Below are positions 1 through 9,407 of a stretch of 42,672 nt of DNA, piece after piece. The stretch comes from Antrihabitans cavernicola (lineage in GTDB: Bacteria > Actinomycetota > Actinomycetes > Mycobacteriales > Mycobacteriaceae). The notes beneath the pieces are model-generated. The model ran no database searches. It had not been told where the DNA came from and saw nothing but the letters and a program-made list of their open reading frames with translations. Position 1 is the first letter of the stretch, and each line of letters begins with the position of its first letter. The translations under genes and the position numbers were made by a program. The stretch is from NCBI RefSeq assembly GCF_008297975.1, contig NZ_VLNY01000025.1, positions 1 to 42,672 of the forward strand, given 5' to 3'.

Positions 1-1
1 T

Positions 2-151
2 ACCTACATCCGAGGGCATCACCGGTTCGACAGCAGCCCAGAACTCGTCAGAAATCACACCCATCCGCGTCATCGGCTAATACTCGCTGGTCAGGACGCA
101 AATATTCGGGAGACACGCCCTAGGCGCCGGGCAGCTCGATCCGCAAAGTAG
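2..151 (+). CDS. Possible -1 frameshift extension of the tail assembly chaperone (partial)
   Basis: A second frame, -1 relative to the frame ending at 80, is open from the left edge to a TAG at 149-151, nine bases before the tape-measure ATG. It ends in a very basic tail (RPRRRAARSAK). Tail assembly chaperones of long-tailed phages are usually made in a short form and a -1 frameshifted long form whose stop lies just before the tape measure, and this layout fits. No convincing slippery heptamer is visible in the window; it would lie to the left. The open frame could also be chance. Confidence 0.3.
   Translation, partial: TYIRGHHRFDSSPELVRNHTHPRHRLILAGQDANIRETRPRRRAARSAK
3..80 (+). CDS. C-terminal end of a phage gene, possibly tail assembly chaperone
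   Basis: An open frame enters from the left edge and stops with TAA at 78-80, about 80 nt before the tape-measure start. Only 25 residues are visible, Ser/Thr-rich and ending in TPIRVIG. In siphoviruses the gene directly before the tape measure is normally the tail assembly chaperone, so position alone suggests this role. Too little is visible for a family assignment. Confidence 0.35.
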   Translation, partial: PTSEGITGSTAAQNSSEITPIRVIG

Positions 152-160
152 GGGTTAATT

Positions 161-3100
161 ATGGCTGTCGAACTGGCTACCGCGTATGTGTCGCTGGTCG
201 CTGATGCGAGCAAGATTCCGGGGCAGGCTAAGCAAGCTTTTGGTGATGTAGAAAAGCAGGCTGCCGCAACGGGCACGTCGAGCGGCGAAAAGCTTTCGGG
301 CGGAATCGGTAAGGCGCTCAAGGGTGGCGCGCTCGCTGTCGGCGTTGCAGCGGGCGGAACGCTTGCAACTGCGTTCGCTAAGGGCATGGGGCGACTGACC
401 GCAATTGATGACGCGCAAGCGAAATTGGCGGGGCTTGGCAACGACACTAAAAGCGTTGCGGCGATTATGGATTCGGCGCTCGCGTCCGTCAAGGGCACGG
501 CGTACGGGCTGGGCGATGCTGCGGGCGTAGCAGCTTCGGCGGTAGCGGCAGGTATCAAGCCGGGCGAAGAGCTGACTAAGTATCTCAAGCTCACGGCGGA
601 TGCGGCAACTATCGCGGGTTCGTCGTTGGGCGAAATGGGCGCGATTGTCAACAAGGTTCAGACGTCAGGGCATGCGTTCACGGATAACTTGAATCAGCTT
701 GCGGACCGTGGCATTCCGATTTTCCAGTGGTTGCAAGATGAGTACAAGGTCAGCGCTGACGAGCTGGGCAAGATGGTGTCAGCGGGCAAGGTTGACGCTG
801 CGACCTTTCAGAAAGTCATTCAGGAAAACATTGGCGGCGCGGCGCTCAAGTCGGGCGATACAGTCAAGGGCGCGTTCAACAACGTCGAGGCGGCTCTTGG
901 CCGTCTAGGTGCTGCGGCGCTCAAACCGACGTTTAGCCGGTTATCGACCGGGCTGACGGGCACGACCGGGCTTATCGACAAGGTAACGCCGAAGATCGTT
1001 GACCTTGCGGGCGCGCTCGATTCCAAAATCTTCGATGACTTTGCGCCACGGATTCAAAAGGCGTGGGCGTCCTTCAAGGACTCCGACATTGCCAAGGGTT
1101 CTATCGCGAGCATCACTGGTGTAGTCCAAGATTTGTTACAGGCGGGCAAGGATGCGGCGCCCGCCATCGGGGCAATCGTCAAGTCTCTCTCTACTGCCGG
1201 TGCGGCAATCGGCATTTCAACGTGGCAGTCCCTACTAGCTGCGCTGGACGCTGCGGCTTCGATTGCTAACGGCGTGCTTGTGCCAGCGCTGCAAACGGTT
1301 TCGTCCCTGATGGATGACAACCAAGTGGCGGTTGTCGCCCTGGTCGCGGCGTGGGTTGGTTTCAAAACGCTGCCGTCGTTGATTTCGCGGGTAGGCGATT
1401 CGATTAGTCCTGTCACGTCCAAGCTTCGCGGCTTTGGCGACACGATGAAGTTGCAGCAGAAACTTGCGGAGAACGCGGGTGCGTCTGTCGGCAAGTTCGG
1501 TGCGGCGGTTGGTGCGTTGCAGTCGCACGTTCCTGTTCTTGACCGCGTTGGTACGTCGTACCGGAGTGCGGCGGACGGCGCGGAACGGTTTGGCAGGACT
1601 GCGGGCACTGTTGCGGGTTCGCTGACTGCGATTAGGTCGGCGGGTAGCGGCATCGTTGGCATGTTGGGCGGATGGGCTGGCATTGGGTTAGCCGCTGGCG
1701 GCGCCCTGTTGGCCGCTAACGCAAGTTCTGCGGGTTCAGCGAAGAGCGCACAGAACGCCCTCACTGAGGCGGTTACGGCTGGCGCTAAGGCGCAGAGCGC
1801 GTTTCGGGCTGCGGTGGGTGCGGCGAATGGTGCCCTGAACGATCAGGCGATTGCCGCGAGCGGCGAAATCGTCAAGTCGGTTCTGGCGGACATTACGACG
1901 CTGGGCGAGCGTGGGCACACGAACAGTGAGACGTTCGGGCACACAATCGACAACCTGACCGGAAACGTTCTTGGGCTGAATAATGCGTGGGAAGAAAACT
2001 ACGACAAAGTAACCGCGAACGTCGAGCGCAACGACGCGCTCAAAAAAGTCCTGTCTGACATGAAGTTGAACGTGGACGACTTGGGCAAGGTCGTTGCCGA
2101 GGGCGGGCCGCAGTACGACCAATTGACGGGCAAGCTGCGCGAGACTGGCGATGCCGGTTCCGCTGTTGCCGACAAGTTGGGTGATGCTCGCAACGAGATT
2201 CGACAGGCGCAGGATGAGGCGAAGAACTCCACGCCCGGATTCTTCGGGTTGCAGGATGCCGTAAAGGTTCTGGCTGACGAATCGTCTACGGCGGCAGACC
2301 GACTCGGCGCTATGAAACGCGCGTTGGACGTGTTGTCTGGTAAGCCGGTCGAGCTTGGCGACGCGATGCAGTCGTACAACAAGACGGTTCGCGAGACGGC
2401 GGCGGCTGCGGGCGCGCTGGCTGATCAGTCGAAGGGTTATGGCGACGCACTGGTCAATGCTGACGGTTCGGTCAATACCGCGACTGAAAACGGTGACAAG
2501 CTGCGAACAACGCTCACGGGTCTGCTTGATGCGACCTTGGACGTTGCGAAGTCTGGCGGCGATCTGGGGCCGATCTTCGCGCAAAACGATCAGGCGTTTG
2601 TTGATTTGGCGGCGTCTACCGGGTTGAGCATCACTCAGCTCAAGGAAATGGCTGCACAAATCGGCTACATGCCGGACAAGATTGAGATTCTGGCCGAGCT
2701 AAAGGGCGCTAAGAGTTCCGAACAGCAGCTAGTTGTTTTGCGTGGGTTGCTGGACTCGAACGCTGAGGGCGTTGAGATTCCGGTCAGCGCGCTTACCGAT
2801 GAAGCCCGCGCGGAGCTGGACAAGGCTGGCGCGAAGGTTGATGAGGTTACCGGCAAGCCGGGCGTAATCAAGATCAGTGCCCCGAATGAGGCTGTGCTCA
2901 AAAAGCTTCAAGAGGTCATTGACAAGAACATTCCGGATAAGCGCTTCAACATCATTGCCAATTCGCAGGGTGCAGAGGCGCGACTTGCGGCGTTCGGTGC
3001 GGCGGAAGTTTCGGGTCCGTTGCCTGTGTACCGGGCGGCTGGCGGCGCCGTGCGCGGACCTGGCGGTCCAACGTCGGATTCGATTCCGGCGATGCTTTCG

Positions 3101-4621
3101 GACAACGAGCACGTCCTAACCTCTGACGAGGTTGACGCGGCTGGCGGTCACGGAGCGATCTACGCACTGCGCCAGCGGATTCGAGCCGGTGCGCTGCGGC
3201 GGGCCGAAGGTGGGGCAGTCAGCAAGGACGGCATTCAGGCGGCGCTTGACGCCGGGCGTTCCAAGAACGGGCATGAGTACGTTTGGGGCGCAACAGGTCC
3301 CGACAACTTCGATTGTTCAGGCTGGGTCGGCTGGTTGCAGCAGATCGTTATGGGCATCGTCGGGTCTACCAAGCGCCTGTACACGACGTATAGCTTGCTC
3401 GATGGGGCAACTGAGGGCTTGGAACCGGGGCTTGGTCCCGCTGGCACGCTGTTTCAGGTTGGCGTTTCGCAGGAGCACATGGCGGCGACTATCGCAGGCC
3501 ATGACGCCGAATCTGGCGGCGCATACGGGACTTCGGGCATTGATGGTGGGCGCGCAAACGCTCAGGACTCTCAGTTTCCGTACAAGTTCCACCTGCCGAA
3601 CAGTCTCATTGCGGGGTTCCGTGCGGGCGGCAAGTACGGGAAAAAGGCGAAGCTCGCTGAGTGGGATGACGACAAGGAACTTGACCTTGAGTCGGCAAAG
3701 CTCGCTGTCGAGAAAGCGCAAGCGTCCCGAGACAAGGACTATGCGGACGCGAAGAAATCCGATATTGACCGCAGAGAGTCGGACCTAGAAGTCAAAAAGG
3801 CGCAGCAGAAAGTTCTTGAGCTGCAAGGCGAAAAGGACGAAGCGGCCAATGGTGTCGAGGGCGGGCCTGCGCCGGAAGCTCCCGCGTTGTCGAAGGCGTA
3901 CAGCGATACGGAGCTTGAGCGCATTGATTTGCAGACTGCGGTTGAGGACGCGAAGAAGCGGCGCAATGAGGTCTATGCCGACTTGGAAGCGACGGACACG
4001 GACCGGCTCAAGGCTGACGCTGATCTTGCGCGAGCGCAAAACAAGATGGCGAAGGGCGTTGACGGCGAGGGGTTCGAGCTAAAGGGCCGGTTGCGTGACT
4101 ACGTGACGCAGGTTGCCGGTATCGGGTTTGACGCCGTGCTGGGGCAGTTGCCGGAAGGCATTGGGGATTCACGTTTTTGGGATATCGACTATTCGTCACT
4201 TGCGCCTAAAAGGGCAGACGGTACGGACGCTCTGCCTCAACCGCCGTTGTTCTCCGATCGGGACATTGCCGGTCAGCTTGGGTACACGCCCAAGGCTGGC
4301 GTTGATGATCCGGAATGGGTCAAGGCCGGACGCCGGAAGGCGCCGAAAGTCTTCGATACGGGCGGCTGGCTTGAGCCTGGCGAAATGGGAATCAACCTCA
4401 GCTCTAAGCCTGAGCCGATCTTCAATTCGCCGGATCAGTTGCGGAAGTTCGCGGGTGGCGGTTTGGAGCCTGCCGCGTCGAGCGGCGTGAGCCTGGATGA
4501 CCTCAAGCGGGTCTTGCAGAACCGGCCCAATGTCACGTTCCAAGTCTCCGATATGCGCGAGGCGATGAAGCAATACCAAACCGAAATGCGTTTGCAGAGT
4601 AGGTCTTACACAAGAAGGTGA
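161..4621 (+). CDS. Tape-measure protein with internal NlpC/P60-like peptidase
   Basis: This 1,486-residue protein sets tail length and is the longest gene in the window, as expected for a long-tailed phage. The start (MAVELATAYVSLVAD) is typical of actinophage tape measures and follows an AGGGG ribosome site. Residues about 1-900 are Ala/Gly-rich and helical with hydrophobic stretches around 330-420 and 490-520. Residues about 958-1000 hold the Gly-rich segment AGGAVRGPGGPTSDS that is common near the end of these proteins. An NlpC/P60-like domain follows, with Cys1052 in DCSGW and a likely catalytic His1106 in EHM. Residues about 1165-1330 are charged and predicted coiled coil. The peptidase probably opens peptidoglycan locally during DNA injection; that role is inferred. 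Confidence 0.93.
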   Translation: MAVELATAYVSLVADASKIPGQAKQAFGDVEKQAAATGTSSGEKLSGGIGKALKGGALAVGVAAGGTLATAFAKGMGRLTAIDDAQAKLAGLGNDTKSVAAIMDSALASVKGTAYGLGDAAGVAASAVAAGIKPGEELTKYLKLTADAATIAGSSLGEMGAIVNKVQTSGHAFTDNLNQLADRGIPIFQWLQDEYKVSADELGKMVSAGKVDAATFQKVIQENIGGAALKSGDTVKGAFNNVEAALGRLGAAALKPTFSRLSTGLTGTTGLIDKVTPKIVDLAGALDSKIFDDFAPRIQKAWASFKDSDIAKGSIASITGVVQDLLQAGKDAAPAIGAIVKSLSTAGAAIGISTWQSLLAALDAAASIANGVLVPALQTVSSLMDDNQVAVVALVAAWVGFKTLPSLISRVGDSISPVTSKLRGFGDTMKLQQKLAENAGASVGKFGAAVGALQSHVPVLDRVGTSYRSAADGAERFGRTAGTVAGSLTAIRSAGSGIVGMLGGWAGIGLAAGGALLAANASSAGSAKSAQNALTEAVTAGAKAQSAFRAAVGAANGALNDQAIAASGEIVKSVLADITTLGERGHTNSETFGHTIDNLTGNVLGLNNAWEENYDKVTANVERNDALKKVLSDMKLNVDDLGKVVAEGGPQYDQLTGKLRETGDAGSAVADKLGDARNEIRQAQDEAKNSTPGFFGLQDAVKVLADESSTAADRLGAMKRALDVLSGKPVELGDAMQSYNKTVRETAAAAGALADQSKGYGDALVNADGSVNTATENGDKLRTTLTGLLDATLDVAKSGGDLGPIFAQNDQAFVDLAASTGLSITQLKEMAAQIGYMPDKIEILAELKGAKSSEQQLVVLRGLLDSNAEGVEIPVSALTDEARAELDKAGAKVDEVTGKPGVIKISAPNEAVLKKLQEVIDKNIPDKRFNIIANSQGAEARLAAFGAAEVSGPLPVYRAAGGAVRGPGGPTSDSIPAMLSDNEHVLTSDEVDAAGGHGAIYALRQRIRAGALRRAEGGAVSKDGIQAALDAGRSKNGHEYVWGATGPDNFDCSGWVGWLQQIVMGIVGSTKRLYTTYSLLDGATEGLEPGLGPAGTLFQVGVSQEHMAATIAGHDAESGGAYGTSGIDGGRANAQDSQFPYKFHLPNSLIAGFRAGGKYGKKAKLAEWDDDKELDLESAKLAVEKAQASRDKDYADAKKSDIDRRESDLEVKKAQQKVLELQGEKDEAANGVEGGPAPEAPALSKAYSDTELERIDLQTAVEDAKKRRNEVYADLEATDTDRLKADADLARAQNKMAKGVDGEGFELKGRLRDYVTQVAGIGFDAVLGQLPEGIGDSRFWDIDYSSLAPKRADGTDALPQPPLFSDRDIAGQLGYTPKAGVDDPEWVKAGRRKAPKVFDTGGWLEPGEMGINLSSKPEPIFNSPDQLRKFAGGGLEPAASSGVSLDDLKRVLQNRPNVTFQVSDMREAMKQYQTEMRLQSRSYTRR

Positions 4622-4625
4622 ACCC

Positions 4626-5525
4626 TTGCCGGAAATGCTGATTGAGGTTGAGGGGCATAACGGCGACGTAATCACAATCCACGGTAAGGGCAAGGGCTCT
4701 CAGGGTGCTGTGCTAGGTGAGCATCCTGAGGGCATTTACGACGAGCCAACTGAGTCGATTTGGAACAGTCACGCCTTTCAGACGGGCGCCGATTTTGGCG
4801 GTATCCGTGTGAATAAGCGTGACGTAGTTCTTGGCATGGAGTTCGTACCTCAGCCCGGTTTGGGCTTGGCGGACAGTATGAGTCGCTTTCGTCAGGCGTG
4901 GTCGTATAAGGCTGATTCCAAGCTGTGGATTGAGACACCGGATACGCGGCGGCATGTTCCGCTGCGCATTTCGGAGACGTTGAAGTGTGCCCCTGATGTG
5001 GACGTGTTTGTACAAGAGCACGCCCACGTTATCTATTCGCTGACAGCGGGAAAGCCGCGTTGGCTTGAGCCTGACGTTACGAAGAAGTGGAAATCGACCA
5101 CGGACACAACGGACGGTTCCACGGCTGTTGGTTATGTGCCTGTGTCGAATCCGACTGCACAAAATATGTGGCTCAAGTGGACGGTTCAAGCGTATCCCGG
5201 CGCGGTGTACAAGCTGGCTGATTATTCGTTTGGTGATGACCGTTATGAGCGCGCGGAAGAGGATGCGACCCGAATGGTTCCTTTGCCGTCTCTTATCGCT
5301 GGTGAGCACTTGGTTGTCAATACCGATGAAGAAGAGGACCAGGTTACCTCTTCGCTCGATACGCAGGTGTGGATGCGCATGGAAGGGCGGACGTTCTGCT
5401 ATCCAGTGCCGCCCAACACAAAGAAAACCATGTTGCGGGTTGAGGTAACCGGGGCGCCCGCTGGCGTTGGCGTTCAGGTTCGTTGTCCTCGCGAGTACGC
5501 GCACCCTTTCCTGATGGAGTCGTGA
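4626..5525 (+). CDS. Minor tail protein, distal-tail type (L5 gp27-like)
   Basis: This 299-residue protein is probably the distal tail protein that links the tail tube to the tip. The order tape measure, then a 300-residue protein, then a 550-residue protein matches mycobacteriophage L5 genes 26-27-28. The N-terminal half contains the segment IRVNKRDVVLGMEF, consistent with the phage tail (Siphovirus tail component) fold. The start chosen is TTG at 4626, seven bases after AGAAGG and four bases after the tape-measure stop; no ATG fits as well. Assignment rests on gene order and general similarity. Confidence 0.75.
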   Translation: MPEMLIEVEGHNGDVITIHGKGKGSQGAVLGEHPEGIYDEPTESIWNSHAFQTGADFGGIRVNKRDVVLGMEFVPQPGLGLADSMSRFRQAWSYKADSKLWIETPDTRRHVPLRISETLKCAPDVDVFVQEHAHVIYSLTAGKPRWLEPDVTKKWKSTTDTTDGSTAVGYVPVSNPTAQNMWLKWTVQAYPGAVYKLADYSFGDDRYERAEEDATRMVPLPSLIAGEHLVVNTDEEEDQVTSSLDTQVWMRMEGRTFCYPVPPNTKKTMLRVEVTGAPAGVGVQVRCPREYAHPFLMES

Positions 5526-5526
5526 G

Positions 5527-7170
5527 TTGGCTACAACGGTTGAGGAAATTGATTTTGATGCGGTATTCGAAGAGATTACCGGGCGGCTCAAGAAGGAGAA
5601 AGAGCGCCGGTTAATCCCTCCGCTTGTGCGGTTGTGGGATGGGGATTGGAACCTACGCGGCATTGTCAAGCGCGAGAATGAGGCTAGCTTTCAGTTTCTC
5701 GATAATGAGACTGGCGTTGGTTCTCTGGACTTGCCGCTCGATTACTTTTTGTCGCGGTGGATGACGGACGTTAAAAAGCGTGCGACCACGAATATCCACA
5801 TTACCGTGGACAAGGACGGCTCTCGTTGGTCTGGCCGCATGGAAGAGCTGCTAGTAATCAAGGATGAGACGGGGCGTAAGTTCGTTCGCGCTTTGTTCAA
5901 GCATGATTACGAAGAGCTTAAGCATATCCTGTGCTGGTCGAATCCTTGGCTGCCTGCGGAAGTGCAATTTCCGCGTTTATGGGTTGTTTTCGGACGAGCG
6001 CGTTGGGGTCTGAAAACCACATTGCTGTGCAACATTATGCGGCTGGAATCGTCGCTTTGGATGCTGCCGGATAATCCGCTTGATGCGTCGCAGTGGTTCA
6101 ATTTCAATCAGAGCACTTGGAGCATGGTCGTAAAGCCGGACACGACTCCAGATACTTCCGTTGCGGCAATCGTGCATTCGCGGTTCAAGACGATGCATGA
6201 TGTGTCAAAGAACATTGCGGCTGACGCCCAATTGTCTTGGGAGGCGCGGCGTTACCTCGACGGCGATGAGCCGCCGTGGGAGGGTGCGGACCTGCGGCAC
6301 GGCTGCCTTGTGTTCGATCTGATTGATAAATCTGGCTGGAATACGGGCACGTCGTTTGGTGGCGATCTGTTTTCCGGTCTGATACACGCATTCACTAGTA
6401 TTGGTGGGAACGGTCTTACGCAGAGTGTCGAAACTCTGCCTGATCCGAATATGCCTGCCGAATACTACGAGCCGGGATTTAAGGGCTCGATGCCGTCTGT
6501 GCCGGGTGTCATTTTCCGCGAGGGTGAGCACACGGGCATTCAGTCTTCTGAGTTCTCCTGGAAACCTGCCACTGACGTTGGCGTTGTAGCGGGCGGGCAC
6601 TCGATGCCTGGCGTTAATGAGTTGATCAGCGCTACGGTGCAAATGATTGGCGATTTGACCGCCATGATTCCGGGCGTTCCCCCCCTTGGGGGTGTTGCCG
6701 ATGCAGTCTTGCGTCCTTTATATCAGGACACGATATTAGCATTCGCTAAGTGGAAAGACCCAGCGCGAGCGCAAAGGCTTGGCTGGTCTCATTACCATGA
6801 GAAATGGGCCGATGGCGCCGATGCCGCTTATACGCTTGCGTGGCTTTTGGCTATGCGCACCGGCATGTGGCAGACGCGGGAAACTACGCGGCACACCTTA
6901 ACGATTGCTGATTCGGCGCCGTGGCGTGTTGGTCAACGTGGGCATGGTCATTTCTTTTTGGGTGACCGTATCGGGTCAACCGTGTTGGGTATGCCACCGG
7001 GCGAAATTTTCGTTGACCGCGTTTCTGAGCTGACGATTTCGTGGAGTCGCAAAAGTTCGCCTCTCTGGAAAATCGTTATCGGTCAGCGGGAACCTGAAGA
7101 CCCAATCATTAAGGCGTTCGAGCAGATGCAAGAAATGTTGTCGATGCTGCGTGATCTAGGAGTGATTTAA
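5527..7170 (+). CDS. Tail-tip protein, Gp37-like / L5 gp28-like
   Basis: This 547-residue protein belongs by appearance to the actinophage tail protein family named after ReqiPepy6 Gp37, related to L5 gp28. Features seen are an N-terminal WDGDWN segment, a duplicated beta-rich pattern (LDLPLDYFLSRW), and the C-terminal run PPGEIFVDRVSELTISWS, all characteristic of that family. It probably builds the baseplate hub around the tail tube. The TTG start at 5527 sits one base after the stop of the previous gene, so translation is likely coupled. TTG is used as the start in both this and the preceding gene. Confidence 0.8.
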   Translation: MATTVEEIDFDAVFEEITGRLKKEKERRLIPPLVRLWDGDWNLRGIVKRENEASFQFLDNETGVGSLDLPLDYFLSRWMTDVKKRATTNIHITVDKDGSRWSGRMEELLVIKDETGRKFVRALFKHDYEELKHILCWSNPWLPAEVQFPRLWVVFGRARWGLKTTLLCNIMRLESSLWMLPDNPLDASQWFNFNQSTWSMVVKPDTTPDTSVAAIVHSRFKTMHDVSKNIAADAQLSWEARRYLDGDEPPWEGADLRHGCLVFDLIDKSGWNTGTSFGGDLFSGLIHAFTSIGGNGLTQSVETLPDPNMPAEYYEPGFKGSMPSVPGVIFREGEHTGIQSSEFSWKPATDVGVVAGGHSMPGVNELISATVQMIGDLTAMIPGVPPLGGVADAVLRPLYQDTILAFAKWKDPARAQRLGWSHYHEKWADGADAAYTLAWLLAMRTGMWQTRETTRHTLTIADSAPWRVGQRGHGHFFLGDRIGSTVLGMPPGEIFVDRVSELTISWSRKSSPLWKIVIGQREPEDPIIKAFEQMQEMLSMLRDLGVI

Positions 7171-7173
7171 CGA

Positions 7174-7713
7174 ATGAGCGGTTACCCAACTCTTGAGAGT
7201 TGCGACCAGTCGGACCCGAAGTCCGCTTTTCAGTGGGCTTTCGTCGCTCTGCCGTTCTCTGGCAGTACGCCGTTGATGGTTCAAGACGAAGTACGTCCGG
7301 AGTGGTCGGCACTGTTTCACGATTTGGGTTTTCGCCATCACCCAGAGTTGCAGACCAAGAAAGTGCAGATGCCTTTCCGTGGTCAGCAGAACACGATGAA
7401 CGGCGCCGTGCGCGTGGTTGGCATTGACGAACCTGACGCGGATGCGTCGGTTATTCAGGACCCGGCTGCGCTGACGGCGTTCGAGCAGGAAATGCAGCTT
7501 GAGCGGTACAGGCAGATTGGTCGCATTGGCGGCAGGGATGCGGAGTCTGACGGCGCTGCGGTTTGGGATGACTTCAACCCTGCCGATCACACGGTTTCTT
7601 ATGTGTGCGGCTATTTGCATCGCGCACCGATTGCGGTTAAGCGTCGGGTTATCGCGGCTGAGCAGTTGGGCAAGAAACGCCAAGGAATCTTGAACAGGTT
7701 TCGCGGTATCTAG
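7174..7713 (+). CDS. Minor tail-associated protein (L5 gp29-like position)
   Basis: This 179-residue protein has no signal peptide or membrane segment and contains the Trp-rich stretch FQWAFVALPF near the start. A helix-rich middle and a basic C-terminus (KKRQGILNRFRGI) follow. It lies three bases after the Gp37-like gene, in the place held by L5 gene 29, and resembles the uncharacterised actinophage family DUF2744; I recognise this only loosely. A tail-tip or baseplate role is inferred from position. Confidence 0.6.
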   Translation: MSGYPTLESCDQSDPKSAFQWAFVALPFSGSTPLMVQDEVRPEWSALFHDLGFRHHPELQTKKVQMPFRGQQNTMNGAVRVVGIDEPDADASVIQDPAALTAFEQEMQLERYRQIGRIGGRDAESDGAAVWDDFNPADHTVSYVCGYLHRAPIAVKRRVIAAEQLGKKRQGILNRFRGI

Positions 7714-7725
7714 GAAAGAGGACAT

Positions 7726-8736
7726 ATGGCGGTATTGCGCCAGAATGTAGAGAACACGAAGGCTTATCTGCGTGCGCGCAATGGTCTGCCTTACGGTTAT
7801 GGCGGCACGTTCAGCAACACGAACTTGAGCGCGTCAACGGACTGTTCCGGTCTCGCGTTTGGTGTTGTGGCCGGTTGTGTGGGTAAGCCCATGAATACGC
7901 GTTACGGATCGACTGAGGCGCTGCGCGTGGGTTCGTGGGAGTACGGCAACGCTGGCGTCAATTCGCTTGGACTTGTCCACGCGGGCAGTAATCGAAGTGC
8001 GGTTCCGGCTAATGCTGCCGTCAAGGTGGGCCTGATGCATGGCGGCGGCGGCGAGGATTCGCACGTTGCTTGCACGGTGGATGGGCTGAATGCGGAGTCG
8101 CGCGGTATGCCGGGTGGCGTAATCATCGGCTCCGTGAATCGTGGCGGGACTACGTACTGGGCGCGAGCTTGGGACGATTCGCTGTTCCACGATTTCTGGT
8201 ATCTGCCGGGGCCGATTGTGGGCGAGATTGATCCGAACGTGTTCCCGCTGCCGGACGGTTTCTATTACGGCTGGTATTCGGGGCCCGAGCAGTCGGTTAG
8301 CGGGCGAGCCGGTGAGCCGGTGCCGTGGCTGGACGGGCTTGCGCGGGCACAGGAGAAATTGGGTGTGCCGGTTACTCGGGTGTATGACGCAGCGACCAAC
8401 AAGGCGGCTATGGATTTCCAGCGCGCCAAGGGGTTTGCGTTGGTTGACGGATTCATTGGGGCTAAGACGTGGCCGCTGTTGGTTGGTGGCGGCGCAGTCG
8501 ATACGGGAGATTTGAGCGTGGCAGACGCGAACAGCATTATCACTTTCATCAAGGCGTACGTCGGGCCGATTGGCTCTGATGTGAAGGACATTCGCCAGCA
8601 GCTCACGGGCGGGCGGGACGCGGGCGACTATCGCGGGTTCCCCCAACTTGGGCATAACGCGGACGGCTCGAATAAGACGGTTGTCGATTCGATTGCCGAT
8701 CTGCGCGACCGCGTTATTGCATTGGAGGGCAAGTAA
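7726..8736 (+). CDS. Endolysin: NlpC/P60-like peptidase plus peptidoglycan-binding domain
   Basis: This 336-residue lysin A cleaves peptidoglycan at the end of the lytic cycle. The N-terminal domain (about 5-165) has the cysteine-peptidase signature STDCSG with Cys40 and a matching His112 in DSHV. Residues about 195-265 form a peptidoglycan_binding_1 type repeat (AQEKLGVPVTRVYD ... FQRAKGF ... GAKTWPLL). The C-terminal 60 residues are unassigned. It is preceded by GAAAGAGG and overlaps the holin start by one base. There is no signal peptide, so export depends on the holin. Its place between tail genes rather than at an end of the genome is noteworthy. Confidence 0.88.
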   Translation: MAVLRQNVENTKAYLRARNGLPYGYGGTFSNTNLSASTDCSGLAFGVVAGCVGKPMNTRYGSTEALRVGSWEYGNAGVNSLGLVHAGSNRSAVPANAAVKVGLMHGGGGEDSHVACTVDGLNAESRGMPGGVIIGSVNRGGTTYWARAWDDSLFHDFWYLPGPIVGEIDPNVFPLPDGFYYGWYSGPEQSVSGRAGEPVPWLDGLARAQEKLGVPVTRVYDAATNKAAMDFQRAKGFALVDGFIGAKTWPLLVGGGAVDTGDLSVADANSIITFIKAYVGPIGSDVKDIRQQLTGGRDAGDYRGFPQLGHNADGSNKTVVDSIADLRDRVIALEGK

Positions 8737-8990
8737 TGCCAACTCAGGTAGATCATTCGTGGCGGGCTACGGCTCGAACCGTGTTCGCGGTTCTCGTTGG
8801 CGTGCTGAGTGTTGTTCCAACGGTGCTGATTTCGGGCGGCTTGGACACTACGGTCCTGGGCGCGCAGTTGATTGTGATTGCCGCGACGGTTACTAAGTTG
8901 CTGGCGAATCCGTTGGTCAACGCGCTCATTGAACGCTATTTGCCTTTCCTTGCGGCGGTTCCGCCTCAGGGTGGGCGTCACTCCGTGTAG
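8736..8990 (+). CDS. Holin (two membrane segments)
   Basis: This 84-residue protein has two hydrophobic helices, about residues 14-34 and 38-56, followed by a hydrophobic stretch ending in FLAAVP and a charged tail. It has the size and layout of an actinophage holin, which would permeabilise the membrane at lysis. Its ATG overlaps the endolysin stop (TAATG), so translation is coupled. Assignment is by topology and position next to the endolysin. Confidence 0.8.
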   Translation: MPTQVDHSWRATARTVFAVLVGVLSVVPTVLISGGLDTTVLGAQLIVIAATVTKLLANPLVNALIERYLPFLAAVPPQGGRHSV

Positions 8991-8999
8991 TCGGCGCGG

Positions 9000-9407
9000 G
9001 TGCCGTCCGTGGATGCGCATCCTTGGGTTATTTGGGCCGGGGTCATAGGGGCAATCATCACGGTTGCTTCTGTGGCTTTCCCCAAGGTGCGTGATATGAG
9101 CAAGCCGGTCTTGCAATACGTTTCAGAGTTCCGCGTTCGGAAGATTGAGCGGCAGGCGCGCATTGAAGCGGCTGCGCAGGTTCTCAACGATCAGCGGGTT
9201 TCCACCCTTTCTATCCAGTTATCGGGCGTGTCCTTGCAACTGACCGCTGTGCTTGAGCAGGGCCGCATTGATGCTGTGAGGTATCAAGCCGAAATCAGCG
9301 CCATGCGTGAGCAATTGACGGAGACGCAGGAATCGCTTGCGGCTGCGATGGTCGAGCTGACGACGCTGCGCGCGGAGTTGGCGGAGTACCGGGAGGCGCA
9401 CGAATGA
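9000..9407 (+). CDS. Membrane-anchored coiled-coil lysis-cassette protein
   Basis: This 135-residue protein has one N-terminal membrane helix (about residues 8-30, WVIWAGVIGAIITVASVAF) and then a long charged helix from about 40 to the end with heptad-like spacing (QLTETQESLAAAMVELTTL), likely a coiled coil. The GTG start at 9000 was chosen because no ATG is in frame ahead of the membrane helix. Small proteins of this layout follow holins in many actinophages and are discussed as second holins or LysZ-like factors that help disrupt the mycolic envelope. That role is inferred here. Confidence 0.7.
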   Translation: MPSVDAHPWVIWAGVIGAIITVASVAFPKVRDMSKPVLQYVSEFRVRKIERQARIEAAAQVLNDQRVSTLSIQLSGVSLQLTAVLEQGRIDAVRYQAEISAMREQLTETQESLAAAMVELTTLRAELAEYREAHE

